This document shows, in pieces, positions 1 through 5,934 of a stretch of DNA of 7,695 nucleotides; within the stretch, counting starts at the first letter, position 1; every line of letters begins with the position of its first letter. The stretch is from the NCBI GenBank assembly GCA_040878115.1, contig JBBDMV010000017.1, positions 1-7,695 of the forward strand. Direction: 5' to 3'. The stretch comes from JBBDMU01 sp040878115. Its GTDB lineage: Bacteria; Bacteroidota; Rhodothermia; Balneolales; Natronogracilivirgulaceae. Both the position numbers and the translations under genes were made by a program. Under the pieces are notes generated by a model. It was given only the letters and a program-made list of their open reading frames with translations, was not told the DNA's origin and made no database searches.

Positions 1-199
1 TTATCTTTATTCGAATCACTGGCTAGCCAGATTTGACAACTTTTGGATACCATTTAGACGTTGGTGGGTTATTAATTCTAACTTTCAACAAATTTTATTG
101 GGCCCGGAGCGTAATAAATGTTAAGCAATTCAATTAAACATCTGCCTTAGAAAAAGCATATGCAAGTAATGGCCGGAAATTTACCGTATTTTATCGGGT

Positions 200-205
200 T
201 ATAAT
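200..205 (+). promoter_or_regulatory. Candidate -10 box of the ettA promoter
   Basis: A perfect TATAAT lies 25 bases before the ettA start codon, in an A/T-rich leader. No good -35 hexamer sits 16-18 bases upstream (that stretch reads AAATTT), and the Bacteroidota-type TAnnTTTG box was not found here either. The rest of 1-230 shows no gene and no clear RNA structure. A TTGACA at 33-38 has no convincing partner. The call rests on one hexamer and its position, so it is weak. Confidence 0.3.
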
Positions 206-230
206 TACTAATAAAAAAAACAATAACACA

Positions 231-1901
231 TTGAGCGAACAGAAAATCATTTTTTCGATGGTTGGGGTCGGCAAGGTTTATAAGCCCAACAAACAAGTTT
301 TAAAAGATATTTATCTCTCATTTTATTATGGTGCCAAGATAGGCGTTCTTGGGTTGAACGGGTCCGGCAAGAGCAGCCTGCTTCGTATCATAGCTGGGGA
401 AGACAAAGATTACCTTGGGGATATTTCCGTACAAAAGGGAATTACGACCGGCTATCTGCCTCAGGAACCTGAACTGGACCCCAACAAAACCGTCAAAGAA
501 GTTGTCGAAGAAGGCGTTCAGGAGATGGTAAACCTACTGAAAGAATATGAGGCCATCAGCGCCAAATTCTCGGAACCGGATGCCGACTTTGACGCACTGA
601 TCGAGAAACAAGCCAAGCTTCAGGAAAAAATTGACCAGAAGGAAGCCTGGGACCTTGACAGCAAACTCGAAATGGCCATGGACGCGTTGCGTTGTCCTGA
701 AGGCGATACTTCGGTAAAAGTGCTTTCCGGTGGTGAACGTCGTCGTGTAGCCTTGTGCCGTTTATTGCTTGAGGAGCCCGACGTACTACTCCTGGATGAG
801 CCCACCAATCACCTTGACGCCGATTCAGTAGGCTGGCTGGAGCAGCACCTGGCCCAGTATGCCGGAACCGTAATTGCTGTTACGCACGATCGTTACTTTC
901 TCGACAATGTAGCCGGGTGGATATTGGAACTCGACCGTGGGCAAGGCATACCGTTTGAAGGGAACTACTCCTCCTGGTTGGAACAGAAACAAGCGCGTCT
1001 GGCTACAGAAGAAAAGCAGGAATCCAAGCGTCAGAAAACCCTTGCCCGGGAACTTGACTGGATTCGCGCTAACCCCAAAGGACGCCGCGCTAAAAGCAAA
1101 GCCCGTATTTCAGCTTACGAGGATATGCTCTCCGAAGAGCAGGAAAAAAGGCGTGAAGAACTGGAAATCAATATACCCGCCGGTCCGCGTCTCGGCAATA
1201 AAGTTATTATTGCCAACCACATATCCAAGGCTTATGACGGGAAATTACTTTATGATGATCTAAACTTCTCTCTGCCCCCCGGCGGTATTGTTGGGATTGT
1301 AGGCCCTAACGGTGCCGGTAAAACCACCCTCTTCCGCATGATCATGGACCAGGAGAAGCCAAATGACGGGGAAATCACCATAGGAGAATCCGTTAAGCCA
1401 GCCTATGTGGACCAAAACCGTCCCCTGGACCCTAAGAAAACCATTTGGGAAGAAATCTCCGACGGTCAGGATATCATTCAATTAGGCAAGCGTGAAGTGA
1501 ACTCCCGTGCCTATGTGGCACGGTTCAATTTCAGCGGCAGCGATCAGCAGAAAAAAGTAACCGAACTATCCGGTGGTGAGCGGAACCGCGTTCATTTAGC
1601 CAAAACGTTGAAAGAAGGCGGCAACGTTCTTTTGCTTGATGAGCCGACAAATGACCTGGACATTAATACCCTCCGGGCGCTTGAAGACGCCTTGCTTGAT
1701 TTTGCCGGATGTGCTGTGATTATTTCACACGACAGGTGGTTCCTTGACCGCACTGCAACCCATATTCTGGCTTTTGAGGGTGACAGCAATGCGTACTGGT
1801 TCGAAGGGAACTTCTCTGAGTACGAAGAAAACCGCAAACAGCGACTGGGTATTGATAATGGCCAGCCGCATCGCATACAGTACAAAAAGCTGACCCGGTA
1901 A
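231..1901 (+). CDS. ettA: Energy-dependent translational throttle protein EttA (ABC-F ATPase)
   Basis: EttA is a soluble ABC-F protein that binds the ribosomal E site and gates entry into elongation according to the ATP/ADP ratio. The 556 residues match the usual length (about 555). The first ABC domain has Walker A GLNGSGKSS (41-49), Q78, signature LSGGE (165-169), Walker B VLLLDE (185-190, catalytic E190) and switch H219. The charged stretch at about 95-140 fits the EttA arm. The linker, about 242-322 and rich in K, R and E, corresponds to the P-site tRNA interaction motif. The second domain has GPNGAGKTT (358-366), LSGGE (446-450), VLLLDE (466-471) and H500. The N-terminus (IFSMVGVGKVY) and C-terminus (YKKLTR) both align with E. 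coli EttA, which separates it from Uup and other ABC-F members. The start is TTG; the next ATG (258) would remove the conserved first strand. The leader is A-rich with no Shine-Dalgarno. No transmembrane segment is present. Confidence 0.96.
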   Translation: MSEQKIIFSMVGVGKVYKPNKQVLKDIYLSFYYGAKIGVLGLNGSGKSSLLRIIAGEDKDYLGDISVQKGITTGYLPQEPELDPNKTVKEVVEEGVQEMVNLLKEYEAISAKFSEPDADFDALIEKQAKLQEKIDQKEAWDLDSKLEMAMDALRCPEGDTSVKVLSGGERRRVALCRLLLEEPDVLLLDEPTNHLDADSVGWLEQHLAQYAGTVIAVTHDRYFLDNVAGWILELDRGQGIPFEGNYSSWLEQKQARLATEEKQESKRQKTLARELDWIRANPKGRRAKSKARISAYEDMLSEEQEKRREELEINIPAGPRLGNKVIIANHISKAYDGKLLYDDLNFSLPPGGIVGIVGPNGAGKTTLFRMIMDQEKPNDGEITIGESVKPAYVDQNRPLDPKKTIWEEISDGQDIIQLGKREVNSRAYVARFNFSGSDQQKKVTELSGGERNRVHLAKTLKEGGNVLLLDEPTNDLDINTLRALEDALLDFAGCAVIISHDRWFLDRTATHILAFEGDSNAYWFEGNFSEYEENRKQRLGIDNGQPHRIQYKKLTR

Positions 1902-1927
1902 CATGAGGTGAACACCTTCAAGACGCT

Positions 1928-1964
1928 TGATAAAAACCAGGGACACAGGGCCTGGTTTTTATCA
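1928..1964. terminator. Symmetrical rho-independent terminator after ettA
   Basis: A perfect 14-bp stem (1928-1941 with 1951-1964; TGATAAAAACCAGG on the left arm) closes a 9-base loop. It starts 26 bases after the ettA stop. The right arm contains five consecutive T and the left arm five A, so a U-tract forms in either direction and the hairpin could terminate transcripts from both strands. It separates ettA from the thioredoxin-like gene. The rest of the spacer (1965-2132) holds no gene. A TATACT at 2086-2091 might be a -10 box for the next gene but has no matching -35. Confidence 0.85.
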
Positions 1965-2132
1965 TACACCTTCCCTGGCATTATCAAATCTTTACCTTGT
2001 CGGGCTGTTATTTGATGGGGGAGACTCTCTTGAGATAAGTTACACAACCCAAACCGGCAATGAACTTCCAGTTTATATTCTTTGTTATACTTTATTAATA
2101 TTCAATCTTTACTCTCTATACCTGGAATTTAC

Positions 2133-2723
2133 ATGTCCATTACACAAGATCATATCAAAGAAGCCATCTCTTATGCCGAATACCGGGATTTAATTGATGC
2201 CCTGCTCATAGAGAACAAGACCACTGGTGAGAATCATACAAAAGAACTAATAGCTTATTCCAAACTTAATGTTCACAGAATGCTTCGGCTCGAGAAGCAG
2301 GTAATTATTGCTCCGGAATTTACGGAACAGCTCAAGAAGCCCCGGAAAAAAGAAATCTGGCTGGTCTTAACCGAGGCCTGGTGCGGCGATGCGGCACAGA
2401 TTGTTCCTGGCCTACAGAAAATAGCGGCTGAGTCTCTGGATATTTCATTAAAAATCCTGCTTCGTGACGAGAACCTGGACCTGATGGACCAATACCTGAC
2501 CAACGGCGGTCGCTCTATCCCCAAGCTGATCTGCCTTGACGCGGAGACCCTGGAAGAAAAGTGGAATTGGGGTCCACGTCCCGCTGAGGCACAGGCTTTA
2601 TGGACCAGCCTCAGAAAAAATGAGACCTTAGATTTCGAAGAAAGAGCAGCCAAACTTCACGGCTGGTATAACAAAGACAAAAATCAAAGCCTACAAAAAG
2701 AGATTATGGAACTGGTGGGGTAG
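2133..2723 (+). CDS. Thioredoxin-fold family protein with a single active-site cysteine
   Basis: This 196-residue cytoplasmic protein resembles the thioredoxin-like family of Bacteroidota and Firmicutes (Thioredoxin_9 type). An N-terminal helical section (1-70) precedes the thioredoxin core. Strand EIWLVLTEAW leads into WCGDAAQIVP (83-92). There C84 is the only cysteine of the usual CxxC position: the second is alanine (A87). The cis-proline loop is RSIPK (127-131, P130). The only other cysteine is C134, just after it. Without the resolving cysteine, ordinary disulfide reduction is unlikely; thiol transfer, bacillithiol chemistry or a binding role are possible. From memory the CGDA form is common in this family, so it is probably not a mutation. 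The start ATG at 2133 was chosen because the in-frame upstream ATG (2082) adds 17 hydrophobic residues encoded by A/T-rich spacer. Partner and substrate are unknown. It is transcribed alone, after a terminator and before a repeat-rich spacer. Confidence 0.82.
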   Translation: MSITQDHIKEAISYAEYRDLIDALLIENKTTGENHTKELIAYSKLNVHRMLRLEKQVIIAPEFTEQLKKPRKKEIWLVLTEAWCGDAAQIVPGLQKIAAESLDISLKILLRDENLDLMDQYLTNGGRSIPKLICLDAETLEEKWNWGPRPAEAQALWTSLRKNETLDFEERAAKLHGWYNKDKNQSLQKEIMELVG

Positions 2724-2745
2724 CATAGGCAGGTACATCAAAAAA

Positions 2746-2765
2746 GGTAAAGAGGTATAAGGGTA
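2746..2765 (+). repeat. GGTATA-type tract, copy 1
   Basis: GGTAAAGAGGTATAA (2746-2760) recurs exactly at 4969-4983. AGGTATAAGGGT (2753-2764) recurs in reverse complement at 3156-3167. This copy starts 22 bases after the stop codon of the thioredoxin-like gene. No coding role is seen. Confidence 0.7.
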
Positions 2766-2877
2766 CGCCGCAGTGGGGTTGTATCAAAAGGTATTGATGT
2801 AATTTTATCACCTAAATAAATAAGCCGGAGTGAAAAAAAGCTTTTATATTTATACTCAATAATATCACAGCTAACTG

Positions 2878-3075
2878 TCTTTGCGAGCCTGTGGCGTGAG
2901 CGAAGCGGACCCACAGGCGAAGCAATCTGCACGATTCCACCTTCTAACGTATTCAACGCCCGGATGCCTCTGCCGGGCCTATCCTGGCCAGGGCTATGGT
3001 AGGCCGTACAGATTGCTTCGTCGCAGTTAAGCCCACTGCTTACCATCTATTAATGGGGGCCGCTCCTCGCAATGA
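2878..3075. mobile_element. MITE-like palindromic intergenic element
   Basis: A block of about 200 bases with nested inverted repeats and no credible gene. The outer ends are TTGCGAG (2881-2887) and CTCGCAA (3066-3072). Inside them, CGAAGCAATCTGCACG (2918-2933) pairs with 3005-3020 at 15 of 16 positions. GCCTGTGG (2887-2894) pairs with CCACAGGC (2911-2918). GCCCGG/CCGGGC (2958-2963 / 2973-2978), GGCCTA/TAGGCC (2976-2981 / 3000-3005) and the palindrome CCTGGCCAGG (2983-2992) fill the centre. Ends of the form ATTGCGAG with CGAAGCAATCTG inside are, from memory, a widespread dispersed repeat in bacterial genomes. The element is more G+C-rich than its flanks. No clear target-site duplication is visible, so the exact borders are uncertain. 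It could be a non-autonomous transposon or a REP-like structural repeat. A 102-codon minus-strand reading frame crosses it but resembles no protein. Confidence 0.65.
2887..2918. repeat. Hairpin inside the MITE-like element
   Basis: GCCTGTGG and CCACAGGC form a perfect 8-bp stem around a 16-base loop containing GCGAAGCGG. The last base of the right arm overlaps the start of the CGAAGCAATCTG arm, so the two foldings share a border. Confidence 0.6.
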
Positions 3076-3140
3076 ACCATGAAAGGTATTGGTTTTTACC
3101 TTATTTTAATACCATTATTAGTATCATTACTGATATCTTA

Positions 3141-3170
3141 TACCTATACCCTTAGACCCTTATACCTTAC
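3141..3170 (-). repeat. GGTATA-type tract, copy 2, inverted
   Basis: Read on the minus strand, this tract contains AGGTATAAGGGT (3167-3156), identical to 2753-2764, followed by a second GGGTATAGGTA unit. With copy 1 it brackets the whole spacer that carries the palindromic element, as a 12-bp inverted repeat about 400 bases apart. It ends 8 bases before the EVE-gene start, so it would lie in the leader of that mRNA. Confidence 0.6.
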
Positions 3171-3178
3171 ATTCACCC

Positions 3179-3661
3179 ATGTCACAACGCAGATTTTGGC
3201 TCATGAAATCCGAGCCCGACGAGTTCAGTATTGATGATTTACAGCAACGTCCCAACCAGACCACCTGGTGGGAAGGAATCCGAAATTATCAGGCGCGCAA
3301 CTTTATGCGTGATGAAATGAAGATCAACGACGGGGTTTTCTTCTATCACTCCCGCACCAAACCTCTGGCCATTGTCGGGACCATGAATGTTGCATCTGAA
3401 CCCTACCCCGACCCATCACAGTTTGATCCAAAATCTAAGTACTTTGACTCTAAAAGCTCAGAAGAAAATCCTCGGTGGATGCTGGTGGATATTTCCCTGA
3501 CCCAGAAATTCAGTAATCCTGTTACCCGTGATTTAGTTAAGGAAACCCCCGGGCTTGAAGATATGATGCTGGTCAAAAAAGGCTCCCGCTTATCTATTCA
3601 GCCTGTTACTGAAAAGGAATGGCAAATTGTTCATGAGCTTGCAGGTGTTAGCCCGATCTAG
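3179..3661 (+). CDS. EVE domain-containing protein (THYN1-like)
   Basis: EVE domains adopt a PUA-like fold. Characterised members (human THYN1, bacterial restriction fusions) bind modified cytosines or are proposed to bind modified nucleic acid bases. The 160 residues are one complete stand-alone EVE domain. FWLMKSEPDEFSIDDL (6-21) is the typical opening. WWEGIRNYQARNFMRDEM (30-47) carries the conserved W, N and R of the base-binding pocket. FFYHS (54-58) follows, then EPYPDPSQFDPKSKYFD (74-90) and RWMLVDI (99-105). The ATG start puts the conserved WLMKSEP at the expected distance from the N-terminus. The dCTP deaminase gene follows after 73 bases, so co-transcription is possible. The ligand cannot be read from sequence. 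The family call is secure, the molecular function is not. Confidence 0.92.
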   Translation: MSQRRFWLMKSEPDEFSIDDLQQRPNQTTWWEGIRNYQARNFMRDEMKINDGVFFYHSRTKPLAIVGTMNVASEPYPDPSQFDPKSKYFDSKSSEENPRWMLVDISLTQKFSNPVTRDLVKETPGLEDMMLVKKGSRLSIQPVTEKEWQIVHELAGVSPI

Positions 3662-3734
3662 GGCAGATGGCAGAAAAATATGCTTGATCTTGTGAACACC
3701 ATTCAATAAAAACTTTTTTTACTTCGTGAACTAT

Positions 3735-4967
3735 ATGGCCAACAACAAAACCATTACAGCAAAGCAAACTAACCGACTTGTTTTACGTACCAAGGGAATT
3801 TTACCAGTACAAAAACTCAAGGTATTGGCCGATGAAGGTGTCATTTCCGCCCCTAAAGGATATGAAATCGAAGACAACCAGTTCCAGCCTAATTCTATTG
3901 ATTTACGGCTTGGAGAAGTAGCCTATCGTGTTCGGTGCAGCTTTTTGCCCGAGAATGAAACCGTTGAGAGCAAACTTGGCAAACTTACCCAGCATTCGTT
4001 CAGCCTGAAAGAAGGAGCTGTACTGGAACCGAATTGTACTTATATCATTCCTTTGCTTGAAAGCCTGAATTTACCACAGTCTGTCACTGATTATCAGAAA
4101 AACCTTTTTAGTAAGAACGGGAGCTCTTCAAATTTCCACATCGTCTCTGACCAGCAACTGGCAGCCAAAACCAATCCTAAAAGCAGCACCGGCCGTCTGG
4201 ATATTTTCACCAGGGTGATTACCGATCACTCCCACCGTTTCGAGGAAATCGTGCCGGGTTATAAGGGCAATTTATACCTCGAGGTGGTTCCCAAAACGTT
4301 TTCTATCCGTGCACGTACCGGCCAGCGCCTGAACCAGCTGCGCATTCGCCACGGCGATGCGGTGTTAAACGACCAGGATATTTTACATGTGCATCAAACG
4401 GACCCTTTATTATTTCATTCATCCGGAAAGGCCCTTTCCACAAATGAACTAAAGGTGAATGGCGGACTTTTTATGAGCGTGAGCCTGCAAGGAAACGAAG
4501 ACAATGTGATCGGCTATAAGGCAAGAAAGAACAGGGACCTTATTGATCTGGACAGGATCGGGCATTACAAAACCAGGGAATTTTGGGAGCCCATATATGC
4601 CAACCAGGAAGATTACCTGATCCTTGAGCCCGAAGCATTCTATATTTTCGCATCACGTGAACATTGTCGCATCCCCCGCCACCTGGCCGCTGAGATGGTC
4701 CCTTATGATACCGGCTCTGGAGAACTGCGTACTCATTATGCAGGGTTCTTTGACAGCGGCTTCGGCGGAACCAAAGAGGATTCGGGAGCACGGGCCGTTC
4801 TGGAAGTTCGATCCCACGATGTGCCCTTCCTGATCGAGGACGGGCAGACATTCTTCCGCATGGTGTTTGAACCCAATACGGAGGTGCCCGATTTTGTTTA
4901 TGGGAGTGAAATTAAAAGTAATTATCAAGGGCAGGCATTGAAATTAAGCAAGCATTTCAGGGCATAG
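3735..4967 (+). CDS. dcd: Two-domain 2'-deoxycytidine 5'-triphosphate deaminase
   Basis: It should deaminate dCTP to dUTP, feeding dUMP and thymidylate synthesis. Two dUTPase/Dcd-fold halves lie in one chain, as in the long DCD family of alphaproteobacteria (about 360-370 residues from memory) rather than the 190-residue E. coli enzyme. The N-terminal half has QPNSIDLRLG (51-60), the nucleotide-binding PKSSTGRLD (148-156) and GYKGNLYLEVVPKTF. The C-terminal half has the FWEP and FYIFAS strands, HYAGFFDSGFG (334-344), VLEVRS (355-360) and the closing SNYQGQALKLSKHFR (395-409). At 410 residues it is longer than usual. About 20 extra residues precede the family start (KGILP), and a polar stretch of about 25 (118-143) lies between LPQSV and AAKTNPKSS. 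ATG 3735 was preferred over an in-frame GTG at 3726; neither has a Shine-Dalgarno. The gene symbol is the general one; this is not an orthologue of short Dcd. Confidence 0.9.
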   Translation: MANNKTITAKQTNRLVLRTKGILPVQKLKVLADEGVISAPKGYEIEDNQFQPNSIDLRLGEVAYRVRCSFLPENETVESKLGKLTQHSFSLKEGAVLEPNCTYIIPLLESLNLPQSVTDYQKNLFSKNGSSSNFHIVSDQQLAAKTNPKSSTGRLDIFTRVITDHSHRFEEIVPGYKGNLYLEVVPKTFSIRARTGQRLNQLRIRHGDAVLNDQDILHVHQTDPLLFHSSGKALSTNELKVNGGLFMSVSLQGNEDNVIGYKARKNRDLIDLDRIGHYKTREFWEPIYANQEDYLILEPEAFYIFASREHCRIPRHLAAEMVPYDTGSGELRTHYAGFFDSGFGGTKEDSGARAVLEVRSHDVPFLIEDGQTFFRMVFEPNTEVPDFVYGSEIKSNYQGQALKLSKHFRA

Positions 4968-4968
4968 G

Positions 4969-5020
4969 GGTAAAGAGGTATAAAGGTATACGGCATAGGG
5001 ATATCGGGTATAGGGTATGG
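4969..5020 (+). repeat. GGTATA-type tract, copy 3
   Basis: It starts with GGTAAAGAGGTATAA (4969-4983), identical to 2746-2760, and continues as degenerate GGTATA/GGGTATAGG units to 5020. It begins one base after the dcd stop codon and lies in the 124-base spacer before rsmE. No hairpin with a U-tract is present, so it is not an obvious terminator. Confidence 0.7.
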
Positions 5021-5091
5021 AGTTGCTACATTTATGCGAACGGCTCAAATACCTTTGTCCCCGGCAATTATTTCATCTCTGAAGACTCATC

Positions 5092-5775
5092 ATGAATTTA
5101 TTCTACACTCCACCTGAACAGGTCCAGGAAAAAACGCTTAATCTATCGGGTGATGAAGCACGTCATGCCGTAAAGGTGCTGCGCTTTAAGGTTGGTGATG
5201 CCATTTTTGTTACGGATGGCGCGGGAAGTCGTTATGAAGGCCGCATTGAGGTTGCAGGGAAAAACAAACTCCAGGTCTCCATATTACACAAACATTCAAC
5301 ACCCAAACCGGCCGAACTAGTCCTTGTGCTCGGCCTTCTCAAGAACAGGCAGCGCCTGGAGTTTGCCATCGAAAAGGCCGTTGAATTAGGTTGCATAAAG
5401 ATCATTCTGTTCAAATCCGATCACAGCGAACGCGGCAAAGTGAACCTGGAGCGCTTGCAAGCCATAGCCGTCAGCGCCATGAAGCAGTCCCTAAGGAATT
5501 ACCTTCCTGATGTTCAGCTCCGGGATTCATTGGGTGATGCTATCAAAGGCTTTAACGACCACACTCTGATCACCGCGCATGAGAAGCAGAAAAAAGAAGC
5601 CCCCACGTTTTTTGAACTAAACAAAAATCACCTTGCCCTGGTTGGACCTGAAGGTGGGTTTTCGGATGATGAAATCAAGCTCATGGAAAAAAGTAAAGGC
5701 CGGACCATTAGCCTGGGTGATTACCGGCTGCGAACGGAAACCGCTGTTGTGGCTTTGTTGAGTAGATTTTATTAA
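5092..5775 (+). CDS. rsmE: 16S rRNA (uracil1498-N3)-methyltransferase RsmE
   Basis: RsmE transfers a methyl group from S-adenosylmethionine to N3 of U1498 in helix 44 of 16S rRNA, acting on the assembled 30S subunit. The 227 residues are slightly below the usual 240 or so. An N-terminal PUA-like domain (1-70) carries the conserved HAVKVLRFKVGD (25-36). A SPOUT (trefoil knot) domain follows, with EKAVELGC (94-101), SAMKQSLRNYLP (128-139), GPEGGF (185-190) and LGDYRLRTETA (208-218). The last two form the knot and the S-adenosylmethionine site; R214 in LRTET is the conserved arginine. K131 replaces the glutamate common in proteobacteria, a change I recall from Bacteroidota. The ATG start gives the normal short N-terminus (MNLFYTPP). 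No Shine-Dalgarno is visible. It is downstream of dcd but separated by a repeat tract, and converges on the Rieske gene. Confidence 0.94.
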   Translation: MNLFYTPPEQVQEKTLNLSGDEARHAVKVLRFKVGDAIFVTDGAGSRYEGRIEVAGKNKLQVSILHKHSTPKPAELVLVLGLLKNRQRLEFAIEKAVELGCIKIILFKSDHSERGKVNLERLQAIAVSAMKQSLRNYLPDVQLRDSLGDAIKGFNDHTLITAHEKQKKEAPTFFELNKNHLALVGPEGGFSDDEIKLMEKSKGRTISLGDYRLRTETAVVALLSRFY

Positions 5776-5817
5776 TTACCATGTGGTAGGGGCTATCTCA
5801 AAAACCCATAACTGCTT

Positions 5818-5839
5818 CGCTAAGCGTCCACGCTTAGCG
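5818..5839. repeat. Perfect 10-bp hairpin A
   Basis: CGCTAAGCGT (5818-5827) and ACGCTTAGCG (5830-5839) pair perfectly around CC. It shares its core (AAGCGTCCACGCTT) with hairpin B in reverse complement. No T-run follows, so it is not a classical terminator. Confidence 0.8.
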
Positions 5840-5872
5840 AGGAATGAACTCATACGGCACGAGTGCACACGC

Positions 5873-5894
5873 CGGCAAGCGTGGACGCTTGCCG
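5873..5894. repeat. Perfect 10-bp hairpin B
   Basis: CGGCAAGCGT (5873-5882) and ACGCTTGCCG (5885-5894) pair perfectly around GG. Its core is the reverse complement of hairpin A's core, so A and B could also pair with each other to form a larger cruciform. Confidence 0.8.
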
Positions 5895-5908
5895 CAGCCG
5901 CCTTTTGA

Positions 5909-5934
5909 TAGAGACGCAAAATCTTGCGTCTCTA
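5909..5934. repeat. Perfect 11-bp hairpin C overlapping the Rieske-gene stop codon
   Basis: TAGAGACGCAA (5909-5919) and TTGCGTCTCTA (5924-5934) pair perfectly around AATC. I recall TAGAGACGCAA palindromes as dispersed repeats in cyanobacteria and Bacteroidota. The last three bases (5932-5934) are the TAG stop codon of the minus-strand oxidoreductase gene. Confidence 0.8.

Larger units (their letters stand above)
5789..5911. mobile_element. Possible decayed MITE in the convergent spacer
   Basis: The left edge GGGGCTATCTCAAAAA (5789-5804) resembles the terminal repeats of some insertion sequences (GGGGCTGTCTCAAAA type, from memory). The right edge CCTTTTGATAG (5901-5911) is an imperfect inverted match (CTATC-AAAA). 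Between them are two perfect hairpins and no gene. The ends match poorly and no target duplication was found, so a chance arrangement is possible. Confidence 0.35.

Noticed and set aside
1..53. Possible start of a divergent minus-strand gene at the left edge (ATG at 53)
   Set aside because: It stays open only for 17 codons to the window edge, with no recognisable sequence or ribosome-binding site.
1983..2016. ATCAAAT / ATTTGAT inverted repeat between ettA and the next gene
   Set aside because: Only 7 bp with a 20-base loop in A/T-rich DNA, easily due to chance.
1592..2047. Minus-strand reading frame of 151 codons
   Set aside because: It lies opposite the conserved second ABC domain of EttA and crosses the terminator; it is a codon-shadow frame.
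2082..2132. Upstream ATG start for the thioredoxin-like gene
   Set aside because: The 17 added residues are hydrophobic, derived from A/T-rich spacer, and overlap a possible -10 box (TATACT 2086-2091); the family start fits ATG 2133.
1927..2193. Plus-strand reading frame of 88 codons after ettA
   Set aside because: It starts inside the terminator hairpin and overlaps the start of the thioredoxin-like gene in another frame.
2738..3046. Minus-strand reading frame of 102 codons in the spacer
   Set aside because: It runs through the MITE-like palindromes and GGTATA tract, its product resembles no known protein, and its composition follows the repeats.
2724..5091. Idea that the EVE-dcd segment is a defence island carried on a transposon bracketed by GGTATA tracts
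   Set aside because: No transposase, nuclease or integrase is present, the outer direct repeats are only 15 bases, and dcd is a housekeeping gene.
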